The notes under the pieces were generated by a model. That model was not told where the DNA came from, made no database searches, and saw only the letters and a list, made by a program, of their open reading frames with translations. A stretch of 64,000 nt of DNA from Parvimonas sp035282405 (GTDB lineage: Bacteria; Bacillota; Clostridia; Tissierellales; Peptoniphilaceae): assembly GCF_035282405.1 (NCBI RefSeq), contig NZ_JAYKBP010000001.1:496001-560000 (forward strand), given 5' to 3'. Positions 17,073 to 24,854 of the stretch are shown here, in pieces (within the stretch, counting starts at the first letter, position 1; the number at the start of each line of letters is the position of its first letter). A program made the translations under genes and the position numbers.

Positions 17073-17686
17073 AATATTTCCTTTAAAACATCATTTATAA
17101 CATCAAATCCAAAACCACGATAAGCCAAATAATTTATAATTTTTTGCCTTTTCTTGAAATTATCCTCTTCATTTGACAATAGGTTCAACTTTTTTATACC
17201 CATTTTAAGAGCATTATCAAATTCTTCATCGTATTCAAACTCATCCAAAAAATCTTCAAAAATATTTTTAGAAATTCCCTTTTGAATTAATAAAGATTTG
17301 ATTTTATTTTTTCCATAGCCATTTAATTTTTTCTTATCTTCAATAAATATTTCACAATAGACTCTGTCGTTTAAATATTCCTCTTTTTCTAAAATATCCA
17401 AAACTTCGTCTATAACATCTTCTGCAAAGTCATTTTCTTTAAGTTTTAATCTTACTTCATACTTAGTTTTCAACTTTCCTGAAATATAATTTATTGCTCT
17501 CGACTTTGCTCTTTCAATATCTGAAAAATACTTCATTTCTAAAATTTCATTTTCTGAAAAATCCATATCAACTGAAACTTTATACTTTTCAAAAATATTG
17601 TAATTCAAAAGAAGCTTTGTTTCATCCTCAAAAATTACTTCAAAAACTTCTTTAGACTTACTATAATTTATTTTTATAACTTGCAT
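17069..17686 (-). CDS. recX: RecA regulator RecX
   Basis: 205 residues with the three-helix repeats of RecX (AINYISGKLKTKYEVRLKL, VIDEVLDILEKEEYLNDR, GKNKIKSLLIQKGISK and a final AYRGFGFDVINDVL). RecX inhibits RecA filament growth. Its ATG shares one base with the stop of the upstream 31-residue gene (TAATG), and its own stop overlaps the GIY-YIG start, so expression is coupled along the operon. recA is not in the window. Confidence 0.93.
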   Translation of the reverse strand: MQVIKINYSKSKEVFEVIFEDETKLLLNYNIFEKYKVSVDMDFSENEILEMKYFSDIERAKSRAINYISGKLKTKYEVRLKLKENDFAEDVIDEVLDILEKEEYLNDRVYCEIFIEDKKKLNGYGKNKIKSLLIQKGISKNIFEDFLDEFEYDEEFDNALKMGIKKLNLLSNEEDNFKKRQKIINYLAYRGFGFDVINDVLKEIL

Positions 17687-17781
17687 TATCTAAATAATCC
17701 TATAATTGTTGGCAATATTCCTACTACCATCATCAAAGCTAATATAAGTGCAACAATTCTAGTTGCTGTTTCTCTTTTCAT
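17686..17781 (-). CDS. 31-residue single-span membrane microprotein
   Basis: ATG at 17779-17781 follows AGGTGATTTT, ending in TAA at 17686-17688. The peptide has a basic head (MKRETATR), one hydrophobic helix of about 20 residues and a basic end (GLFR). Length and layout recall the Prli42 and DUF4044 classes of Firmicutes microproteins, but I cannot confirm either. It sits 4 bp after prfB stop and its stop overlaps the recX ATG. Conservation of the frame between two tightly packed genes supports it being real. Confidence 0.7.
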   Translation of the reverse strand: MKRETATRIVALILALMMVVGILPTIIGLFR

Positions 17782-17785
17782 AAAA

Positions 17786-18899
17786 TCACCTGCTTTTTTT
17801 AACTAACTCACATAAATACTGATTTATAAATTCATCAATATTCCCATTTATAACAGATTCCACATTTCCAGTTTCATAACCTGTTCTATGATCTTTGACA
17901 AGTGTATAAGGTTGAAATACATAAGATCTTATCTGTGAACCCCAAGCTATTTGAGAATATTTCCCTTGAATATCTTCTATTTTTTCTCTATTTTCTTCTT
18001 GTTTTATAATTAAGAGTTTTGCAATAAGCTGTCTCATCGCTGTATCTCTATTAAATATTTGACTTCTTTCGGATTGACAACAAACAGTTACTCCTGTTGG
18101 AATATGAGTTATTCTGACTGCTGAATCCGTTTTATTGACATGTTGTCCTCCGGCACCACCAGATCTATAAGTATCAATCCTTAAATCTTTAGGATTTATT
18201 TCAATATCGGTAATTTCTTCAATTTCTGGAAAAACATCTACACTTGCAAAACTTGTATGTCTCTTATTTGAAGAATCATAAGGAGAAATTCTAACAAGTC
18301 TATGAACTCCTTTTTCCCCTTTTAAAAATCCATAGGCGTTTTTGCCGTCAACTTTTAAAGTAACAGACTTAATTCCACCTTCAGTATCAGAATTGTAATC
18401 TAAAATTGAAAATGAAAAACCCTTACTGTTAATCCATCTTGTATAAAGACGTTGTAACATTTCAGTCCAATCTTGGGCGTCTGTACCACCGGCTCCAGCA
18501 TGAATTTCTAGAATGGCATTATTTGAGTCATATTCTCCAACCATTAAAGTATTTAACTTCAACGATAAATATTCTTTTTCAATATTGTGAATATTTTTTA
18601 ATGCTTCTCTTTCATACTCCATAAATTCTTCGTCAGATAAAATTTCTAAAAATTCTATTGAGTCTACAATCTTCTGGCTTAGACAAGTAAAAGTTTCAAT
18701 CTTAAATTTCAAATTTTTCATATTATCCAAAATTGACTTTGCATTTTTAGAATCATTCCAAAAATCTTCTTTGAAACTTTGAGCCTCAAGACTCCTATAC
18801 TCATCCTCTAACTTAGAAATGTCAAAGTGAATCACCAATTTCTAACAAATTTTGTTGCAGTTTTTTTAGTCTTTCAATAACCGTACTTAAATTTTCCAT
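17786..18899 (-). CDS. prfB: Peptide chain release factor 2 with programmed +1 frameshift
   Basis: Reads UGA and UAA stop codons. The gene starts at the ATG 18897-18899 and encodes 25 residues ending in GDSL, then meets an in-frame TGA at 18822-18824 in the context CTT TGA C; a +1 shift gives 345 further residues (18823 down to 17786), 370 in all. The GGQ catalytic motif is in RSGGAGGQHVNKTDSAVR. The stop-codon recognition tripeptide, normally SPF, reads SPY here (VRISPYDSSN). Upstream GGTGA may act as the internal Shine-Dalgarno. First gene of the operon ending at 14955. Confidence 0.96.
18821..18827 (-). promoter_or_regulatory. prfB programmed frameshift site (CTTTGAC)
   Basis: The heptamer CTTTGAC is the universal RF2 autoregulatory slip site: low RF2 lets the ribosome shift +1 over the TGA. 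Codon 25 is CTT, the T at 18824 is skipped. Confidence 0.93.
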
Positions 18900-18988
18900 C
18901 TCTCCCCCAACGACAACAATAAAATACAATCTTTTTTATTTTAAAATAGAGTTAATTACATTCAATAATGAAAATATAATTACAGTTA

Positions 18989-19017
18989 ATTTTATACTAT
19001 TAATATATTTTCGTCAA
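18989..19017 (-). promoter_or_regulatory. Promoter of the prfB operon
   Basis: Minus strand: -35 TTGACG (19012-19017), 17-bp spacer, -10 TAAAAT (18989-18994); leader of about 80 bases to the prfB ATG. Confidence 0.6.
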
Positions 19018-19024
19018 GTCCAAC

Positions 19025-19067
19025 AAAAAAGGTAGTGTGTCAAAATACAAAATTTTTACACTACCTT
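19025..19067 (-). terminator. Terminator of the 19092-19589 gene
   Basis: Stem AAGGTAGTGT/ACACTACCTT around a 19-base loop, followed on the minus strand by U6. Confidence 0.8.
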
Positions 19068-19091
19068 TCATATTAAATTCAACCCATATGT

Positions 19092-19589
19092 TCAATTTTT
19101 TCTCTTTGCAAATACTTCACCATTTGTAACCCAACTCTTGCCATTATCAAAAGATGTTTTGCTTTCCCAATGAAATGTGTCGAGAGTAATATTTGAAAAT
19201 ATCCATTGATTAAGACTCTCTGTTTTCTCTTTATTCACTAGTACAATTTTATCATCTATTTTTTCTGCTTCCAAACAAACCATCTTTCCTAAACAGGAAT
19301 AGCAAATATCCCATTTTTTCTTTTTTGGATTATATATTCTTATAGTTGTACCATATTCAGCATCCGGTTGTGGAGTTGCAACTCTTTCTACTCTTGACGG
19401 ACAAATGAAAACATCTTGAATTCCTTGACCGTTCAATATCTCTGAAAACAACCATTCTCCTATTACATGCCTTTCTTTTTCAGTTCCTTTTCCATCAACC
19501 CATTCAATTTCCCATTCTCCAATTAGAGGAGAAAATATATTTTTGCTTTCTGATTTTTCTCCTACCAATGCTTCAAAAAAATTATTCAT
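19092..19589 (-). CDS. Small cytoplasmic protein, DUF1579/lipocalin-like beta barrel (tentative)
   Basis: About 165 residues from the ATG at 19587-19589 (MNNFFEALVG); GGGAGG lies 13 bp upstream, rather far, so a TTG nearer to it could also be used. The core is beta-rich: FSPLIGEWEIEWVDGKG, VIGEWLFSEILNGQGIQDVF, TTIRIYNPKKKKWDICY, FSNITLDTFHWES, as in small lipocalin-like proteins that open with a (L)xGxW block. No signal peptide. Transcribed alone between two terminators. Function unknown. Confidence 0.75.
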   Translation of the reverse strand: MNNFFEALVGEKSESKNIFSPLIGEWEIEWVDGKGTEKERHVIGEWLFSEILNGQGIQDVFICPSRVERVATPQPDAEYGTTIRIYNPKKKKWDICYSCLGKMVCLEAEKIDDKIVLVNKEKTESLNQWIFSNITLDTFHWESKTSFDNGKSWVTNGEVFAKRKN

Positions 19590-19685
19590 ATATAAATACA
19601 AACCTCCCAAATAAATATTTTTAAAATCTATAACATAATTTGACAATTATATTATAACATATTTTTATTGCATATAAATTATCAA

Positions 19686-19726
19686 TAAAAAAATTGAGAA
19701 GTCCCTTTAAAAATTTACTTCCCAAT
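19686..19726 (-). terminator. Terminator of the 24.6-19.7 kb operon
   Basis: Imperfect stem ATTGGGAAGT/ACTTCTCAAT (19693-19726) with U7 on the minus strand, 20 bases past the AlkD-like stop. Confidence 0.75.
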
Positions 19727-19745
19727 CTTAATTACAGAATATTTT

Positions 19746-20444
19746 TTATTGTCTCACTATTTTTACTTTTAAACTTCTTAGATACGCTTTTTCTTCTTCA
19801 GTAATTCTTCTACTTTCTATTGCCTTTTGAATGGCTTTATTATGAGTCCAATCATCAAGTTTTTTATTTTCTATAAACTTTATAGCATACTTTTGTTGTT
19901 TTGCAAGAGCAGTGGCAAAATACCAAGCAATCATCATATTTACATAATATTCTTCAGACCTTACTTTTGAAACAATTTTCAAATGTTCATCTTTAAAATT
20001 TTCATCCAAATAATTTGAAAGCAAAAGGCCAATTCCGTATCTTATAACATAAGTTTTTTCATCTTTTATCCAATCTAAAATATATCTATATGTCTCATTT
20101 GGATATTTCTTAAAAACTTTCGGAGAAAATAAGTCGCAAGTTGCCCAATTATCAATAAAAGGAATAAATTTTTCTGTATATTCCATTGCTAAATCAAAAT
20201 CTTTTATTTGCTCAATTAAACATCCATGTAAATTATTTTCTTCATAGTATTTATGCGGAATATTATTTAAAAATTCAAAAGTTCTTTTTTCATCTTCTTT
20301 AAATAATTTTTTTGCATAATTTCTTAAATCAGGGGTTCTAACTCCAATTATTAAGTCTTTATCTACTGTTGGAATAAGTTTAGCATTAAAATTTTTATAT
20401 TCGATATCTTGAAAAGAAAATAAATCATTCAATATTTTATCCAT
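19746..20444 (-). CDS. DNA alkylation repair protein, AlkD-like HEAT-repeat glycosylase family
   Basis: 232 residues of helical HEAT-like repeats with the family signature segments GVRTPDLRNYAKKL, YYEENNLHGCLI, FIPFIDNWATCDLFSPKVF and VNMMIAWYFATALAKQ. AlkD-type proteins excise bulky cationic alkyl adducts; the conserved Trp and Asp in DNWATCD correspond to active-site residues of the family. Last gene of a seven-gene minus-strand operon, 16 bp after the nitroreductase. Confidence 0.9.
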   Translation of the reverse strand: MDKILNDLFSFQDIEYKNFNAKLIPTVDKDLIIGVRTPDLRNYAKKLFKEDEKRTFEFLNNIPHKYYEENNLHGCLIEQIKDFDLAMEYTEKFIPFIDNWATCDLFSPKVFKKYPNETYRYILDWIKDEKTYVIRYGIGLLLSNYLDENFKDEHLKIVSKVRSEEYYVNMMIAWYFATALAKQQKYAIKFIENKKLDDWTHNKAIQKAIESRRITEEEKAYLRSLKVKIVRQ

Positions 20445-20460
20445 ATATTTTCCTTTCCGA

Positions 20461-20979
20461 TTATCTTATTTTTAATTTCTCAAATAATTCTTCGTCTGAT
20501 TTATAAGTTTCATGCATTGGTGAAGGCATAGCATTATCAGATTTATATCCCATGAATAAAAGTAATTCTACTTTGTTTTGTTCAGGAATATCAAATTTTT
20601 CCTTAACTATTTCAGATTTAAATGCTTTGATAATAACTGAACCTAATCCTAAATCTTCAGCTTCAAGAACCATATGTGTTGCAACAATTGCAGAATCAAC
20701 AACTCCACTTGGAATTCCGTCTTCATATTTACAACATTCATCCGAATTATATGTTATAACAAACATAAGTTGTGAATTATATTCACAAGGAGATGACTCA
20801 TTTAAAAGTTTTAATTTTTCGTCATCAGTACAATAGTATATTTTTATCGGTTGGCTATTTTTTGCAGTTGGTGCAATTTTTCCAGCTTCTAAAATTTTTA
20901 AAATCTTTTCTTTTTCAACCTTTTTACTTGAAAAATCTCTTACTGAATATCTCTTTTTTGCTAATTCTAAAAAATTCAT
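20461..20979 (-). CDS. Nitroreductase-family FMN oxidoreductase
   Basis: 172 residues, the short Clostridia-type nitroreductase. FMN-binding RYSVRDFSSKKVEKE at the start, PTAKNSQP, and the C-terminal LLFMGYKSD. Uses NAD(P)H to reduce nitro or quinone compounds; physiological substrate not predictable. Lies 11 bp after the DUF951 gene and 16 bp before the AlkD-like gene. No ferredoxin domain. Confidence 0.92.
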   Translation of the reverse strand: MNFLELAKKRYSVRDFSSKKVEKEKILKILEAGKIAPTAKNSQPIKIYYCTDDEKLKLLNESSPCEYNSQLMFVITYNSDECCKYEDGIPSGVVDSAIVATHMVLEAEDLGLGSVIIKAFKSEIVKEKFDIPEQNKVELLLFMGYKSDNAMPSPMHETYKSDEELFEKLKIR

Positions 20980-20990
20980 AACTACCTCCT

Positions 20991-21200
20991 TTATAGATTT
21001 GCAACTTTGAAAAGTTTCCCATCTATTTCAACTTTTCTAAGTCTTTTTTCAAAATCAATTCTTTTAATCCAAACTTCCCTTTCACAACCTAGACATTTCA
21101 ATTTTATTTCAATTCCCGTTTTTAAAATCTCCCATCTATTTGTTCCACAAGGATGTTCTTTTTTTAGCACTACAATATCCGATACTTTATATTTATACAA
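20991..21200 (-). CDS. DUF951 family protein
   Basis: About 69 residues of the DUF951 family, recognised by DIVVLKKEHPCGTNRWEIL and IKLKCLGCEREVWIKR, with three Cys (HPCG, CLGC) that could hold a metal. I favour a TTG start at 21198-21200, 4 bp after AAAGGGTGATAAAA, giving LYKYKVSDIV; a TTG six codons earlier is possible but lacks a ribosome binding site. Overlaps the mscS stop. Family partners elsewhere also sit beside mscS; function unknown. Confidence 0.85.
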   Translation of the reverse strand: MYKYKVSDIVVLKKEHPCGTNRWEILKTGIEIKLKCLGCEREVWIKRIDFEKRLRKVEIDGKLFKVANL

Positions 21201-22023
21201 TTTTATCACCCTTTTCAAGTTTCAAAAATTCAATATTTTTTTCTTTAAATTTTTTATACAATTCTTCTCTTAAATTTTTTTCATTTTGCCATTGTGTTGA
21301 CTGTTTACTCCAAAGAGCAACAGCTATTTTTATATAATAACTTCCCATTTCTGTAACTCCGAAAAATACCGGATCTTTAATTACACTTTTATGTTTCTTT
21401 GAAAATTCTGTCGAAAAATCGCTTATAATTTTCTTAATCTTTTCAACATCAACATCCGTTGGAAAACAAAATGTCACAACAGATCTTTGATTATTTTTAC
21501 TAAAGTTTGTAACAGTCGTTATACTTCCATTTGAAATTGTATTTATACTTCCATCATAACCTTGTATCTGAGTATTTCGCATGTTTATAGACATAATATT
21601 GCCAGAAATTCCATTTATAATAACATCATCCCCAATATTATATTGGTCGTCTAACAGAATAAAAACTCCACTGAATAAATCTTTAATAATACTTTGAACT
21701 CCAAATGCAATAATAATACCACCAACTCCAGCAGTTGCTATTAAAGATAAAGTATTTACATCAAAAATGCTTAAAATTATAACTATTACAATAAAATAAA
21801 TTATATATTTCAAAACACTTGATGATATAGAAACTATCGAGTTTACCTTTTTAGAGTTTCTAAAATCATTTGATTTATACGTTTTAACTAAATTTGTCAA
21901 AGCTTTTGTAAAAATATAAATTATAATTTTAGCCACCAAGAAAACTATTATAGATAAAATTACTTTTATAATTATACTTCTAATAGACTCCGAATAAATC
22001 AAATTTTCAAAAAATTTACTCAT
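21193..22023 (-). CDS. Small-conductance mechanosensitive channel (MscS family)
   Basis: 276 residues with three N-terminal membrane helices; the pore helix GVGGIIIAFGVQSIIKDLFS is followed by the beta domain (NIGDDVIINGISGNIMSINM, RNTQIQGYDGSINTISNGSI). Relieves turgor on osmotic down-shock. Overlaps the upstream DUF3343 gene by 8 bp and the DUF951 gene by 8 bp, so the three are tightly coupled. Confidence 0.95.
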   Translation of the reverse strand: MSKFFENLIYSESIRSIIIKVILSIIVFLVAKIIIYIFTKALTNLVKTYKSNDFRNSKKVNSIVSISSSVLKYIIYFIVIVIILSIFDVNTLSLIATAGVGGIIIAFGVQSIIKDLFSGVFILLDDQYNIGDDVIINGISGNIMSINMRNTQIQGYDGSINTISNGSITTVTNFSKNNQRSVVTFCFPTDVDVEKIKKIISDFSTEFSKKHKSVIKDPVFFGVTEMGSYYIKIAVALWSKQSTQWQNEKNLREELYKKFKEKNIEFLKLEKGDKIV

Positions 22024-22288
22024 TAATATTTATCTCCGTTACAACATTTCCTCTATCTTGTGTCTTTTCAAAAAGCCAAAGATAATCAACATTTTTACCC
22101 GCTTCTTTTAGTGATTTTACTGTTTCAAGTTCACTTGGATCAAGTAAAATTGCAAGACCACAAGAACGACTTACTTCCCTTGGTGTTGGAATTGTTTTAA
22201 ATTTCTTATCTAAATTCTTAAGTTCTTTCTCTAATTGCATTGTATGATTAACTGAATTAAAAGTCAATAATAAATATTTTTCGTCCAA
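22016..22288 (-). CDS. DUF3343 / putative Se-S carrier-like protein
   Basis: 90 residues of the DUF3343 family (Pfam calls it Se/S carrier-like): a small ferredoxin-like fold with the conserved PTPREVSRSCGLAILL, whose single Cys would carry persulfide or selenide. The family co-occurs with selenium genes and with YedF/SirA proteins in other genomes; here a SirA-like and a YedE-like selenoprotein candidate lie at 40.5-41.8 kb. It heads a coupled set with mscS and DUF951, 11 bp after the beta-propeller gene. Confidence 0.85.
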   Translation of the reverse strand: MDEKYLLLTFNSVNHTMQLEKELKNLDKKFKTIPTPREVSRSCGLAILLDPSELETVKSLKEAGKNVDYLWLFEKTQDRGNVVTEININE

Positions 22289-22299
22289 AAAAACCCCTC

Positions 22300-23316
22300 C
22301 TATTTTATTTTTTTGTATTTATCTTTTTGAATCAAATAAACTGAATCTTCACTTTGAATAGAATCTACTATTTCACCTGAAAATTCTTTAGTTTTAAAAG
22401 TGGATTTATCAATCAATACATACCCATTTTTTTTGACTAACAGAATATCTTTACTTAAAATATAAGATTTCACATAGTCATTACCAATATCAACAGTTTT
22501 TTCCAATTTTAAATCCTTAGCATTAAAGACTTTTAAGTCTTCAGAAAATAAATAAATTTTTCCAGAATGATAAATAACATTTTTTAAATTTTTTATATAA
22601 TATTGATTTTTTATGATGTTTTTTTCAAACAAATATAATTTTTCATTTGTTGCAACAAAAAGTTTGTCATCTGAATCATTTACAAAGCCAAATTCTATTA
22701 TAAATTCATTAAAAAATGTAAAATCGCAAACAGTTGATTTATCTTTTAAATTCAAAATATGAAATCTTGATTTAATAGTATTTTCAGACTTTACATAATC
22801 TGTATAAACAAAATTATTTTTACTTTTTGAAAACTTTACATATCCAGGATTTTGAACATCTTCATTTGAATATATTTCTGTCAAATTCTCATCGAAAATT
22901 TTAAAACTCGCATTATTGATTAAAATAATTTTATTATTTTCAATAATAAAATCCTGAGTTTCTTTTTCTAATGAAACTCTTTTAATTTCATCAAAATTCT
23001 TGCTATACATAATTATTTCATTAGGCATAAGTGAATAGATAACATCATTAGAAACTCTGATTTTCCCATTGTTTTCAATCTCTTTTTCTAATTTTAGTTT
23101 TCCATTTTTATTATATCTTGAAAATTTATTATTATTAAAAACAAACATTTCATCTTTAATAAATTCAATTTTAGTATAAGGTTTTGAAAAATCATAAGGC
23201 ACTTCTTTATTAGAATTGCTCGAAAAGTTATGACTTAAAAATATAATCAATATAATTACTGCAATAGCCGAAATTCCTATTGCAATTCTATTTTTATATT
23301 TTGAAATTATTTCCAT
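22300..23316 (-). CDS. Membrane-anchored beta-propeller-like protein of unknown function
   Basis: 338 residues: a basic N-terminus, one signal-anchor helix (about 10-30, IAIGISAIAVIILIIFLSH), then about 300 residues of short beta strands repeated every 35-45 residues (for example NKFSRYNKNGKL, SFKIFDENLTE, KLYLFEKN, DLKVFNAKDLKL), as in WD40/PQQ-like propellers of the DUF5711 kind. No catalytic motif seen. Probably faces outward. 8 bp after the oxidoreductase gene. Confidence 0.8.
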   Translation of the reverse strand: MEIISKYKNRIAIGISAIAVIILIIFLSHNFSSNSNKEVPYDFSKPYTKIEFIKDEMFVFNNNKFSRYNKNGKLKLEKEIENNGKIRVSNDVIYSLMPNEIIMYSKNFDEIKRVSLEKETQDFIIENNKIILINNASFKIFDENLTEIYSNEDVQNPGYVKFSKSKNNFVYTDYVKSENTIKSRFHILNLKDKSTVCDFTFFNEFIIEFGFVNDSDDKLFVATNEKLYLFEKNIIKNQYYIKNLKNVIYHSGKIYLFSEDLKVFNAKDLKLEKTVDIGNDYVKSYILSKDILLVKKNGYVLIDKSTFKTKEFSGEIVDSIQSEDSVYLIQKDKYKKIK

Positions 23317-23324
23317 ACTTTCTC

Positions 23325-24617
23325 CTAAAGACCTAATTTATCTTGCTTTCTTCTAAGTTTAGTTATAATATGGTCTTCATCCAATTCAACCATATCAAGA
23401 GTGATAAGTTCATCTTTTTTAACATCAACTTTTAACTTGGTTTTTTTAGTAATCATAGCAATTGGTAAAAGATTTTTTCTTTTTTGATATGCATGGCTTG
23501 TTATCTTTCCAAATACAGATTTGCCGCCAATTCCCTCTAAGATTTCTCCTGCTTTCAAATCTCTTTTTGCAACTGTAATTGTATCTGAAACTTGTCCACA
23601 AGCTGGAACAATAGTTGATTCTTTTTCAACAATTGCATTATATATTGTGATTGGTGTTTCCAAACTTGTTAAATGATAAGGTCTGTAAATTGCATAATTC
23701 GGCCCATCCCCCATTTTTAAATATTTCATTAAATCGTGAACCTCATCACTATCACTTGTTACGATAGCATAAACTCCTGGTGCAACTCCAAAAGCAAAAT
23801 CTACAGTCTTATAATTATTTAAAATTCCCCCTTGTTCTTTAAGAGAGAAAATTTTCGCTAAATCAGCAGGTGTAGCATCTGGACCATGACAGCCAATGAC
23901 ATCAGGGATAAATCCCAAGGCATTTGCAGTACTTGTAAGTTCAATCATGGTATTAGTTCCATCAATAAAACCTGCAAGCATTTTTGGATAGAGTCCTTTT
24001 GAAATTGCTTCCTCTCTAACATCATCCTCTGTTATATAATGATTAAGTGGATTATTTTTCCCTTTTCCAACAGCAAGAAGTTTAAAACCTGCACCTAAAG
24101 CAAAATCAGCAAGTTCCATTATTGCTCCAGGTTCATCTCCTGCAGAGCCAGTATAGATTACATTTTTCTTTTTAGCTAAATTAAATAAATATGGCCCAAT
24201 AACTGCATCACATTCAACATTTAACATAATTGTATGTTTTCTATTTTCAATTGCCTCCATTGCTAAGATTGCTCCAAAAGGAGGATTTCCTGTTGCATCA
24301 ACAACTCCTTTAATATCTTGTAATTTGCAAGCAATGGTATAATCATCAGAAACGACATACATTCCATTCTTTATAGAATTTTCAATTATCCTTATATTAT
24401 CACTTGTAGTAATATCTGACTTTCTAACACCGGATGAAATAAGAGCTTCCATAGCTTTTTCAGGTTTTTCATCTATTACAACAGAACTTGTAAGACCTTT
24501 AATTCTGGAAAGTTGATTAACAAGTCCCTTTCCCATTTTCCCGGCTCCAATAAGAGCAAACTTAACTTCTCTATTTGCATTATATAAATTATTAAGCTTG
24601 TTTTTCATTCTAAACAT
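23325..24617 (-). CDS. NAD(P)-dependent oxidoreductase with C-terminal SAF domain
   Basis: 430 residues. Start at ATG 24615-24617, which has GGAGG 5 bp upstream; a TTG four codons earlier overlaps that site. N-terminal Rossmann fold (ALIGAGKMGKGLVNQL), central catalytic region with NVECDAVIGPYL and GSAGDEPGAIMELADFA, and a C-terminal SAF-like domain (VAKRDLKAGEILEGIGG). This is the homoserine-dehydrogenase-like group annotated in many Firmicutes as an SAF-domain oxidoreductase; related enzymes act on sugar acids or alditol phosphates, but the substrate here is unknown. First gene of the operon. Confidence 0.88.
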   Translation of the reverse strand: MFRMKNKLNNLYNANREVKFALIGAGKMGKGLVNQLSRIKGLTSSVVIDEKPEKAMEALISSGVRKSDITTSDNIRIIENSIKNGMYVVSDDYTIACKLQDIKGVVDATGNPPFGAILAMEAIENRKHTIMLNVECDAVIGPYLFNLAKKKNVIYTGSAGDEPGAIMELADFALGAGFKLLAVGKGKNNPLNHYITEDDVREEAISKGLYPKMLAGFIDGTNTMIELTSTANALGFIPDVIGCHGPDATPADLAKIFSLKEQGGILNNYKTVDFAFGVAPGVYAIVTSDSDEVHDLMKYLKMGDGPNYAIYRPYHLTSLETPITIYNAIVEKESTIVPACGQVSDTITVAKRDLKAGEILEGIGGKSVFGKITSHAYQKRKNLLPIAMITKKTKLKVDVKKDELITLDMVELDEDHIITKLRRKQDKLGL

Positions 24618-24655
24618 AAAGTCCTCCAAAATTTATTATTAATTATATTATTCTT

Positions 24656-24684
24656 ATTTTACTACAACATATAAATTTTATCAA
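24656..24684 (-). promoter_or_regulatory. Promoter of the oxidoreductase-to-AlkD operon
   Basis: Minus strand: -35 TTGATA (24679-24684), 17-bp spacer, -10 TAAAAT (24656-24661). Confidence 0.6.
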
Positions 24685-24707
24685 ATTTTTTTATATAAAA
24701 ATTACTC

Positions 24708-24736
24708 TTTACTATATGTAAATTTTAGTGTAAAAT
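24708..24736 (+). promoter_or_regulatory. Candidate promoter of mreB
   Basis: Plus strand: -35 TTTACT (24708-24713), 17-bp spacer, -10 TAAAAT (24731-24736). It would give a leader of about 110 bases that contains the dyad at 24797-24825. Confidence 0.5.
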
Positions 24737-24796
24737 TATAGTAGTAAAATTTCATTTAAAATAAAAAATTATATTTAAATTAAATTTATAAATAAA

Positions 24797-24825
24797 ATTA
24801 TTCAAGACTTTAAATTTTGAATAAT
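24797..24825 (+). promoter_or_regulatory. Dyad in the mreB leader
   Basis: ATTATTCAA (24797-24805) and TTGAATAAT (24817-24825) form a 9-bp stem with an 11-base loop, followed by U5, 25 bases before the mreB ribosome binding site. It may be a weak attenuator or a protein operator. Confidence 0.45.
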
Positions 24826-24854
24826 TTTTAGAGTAAAATAGATAGGGGATTTTT

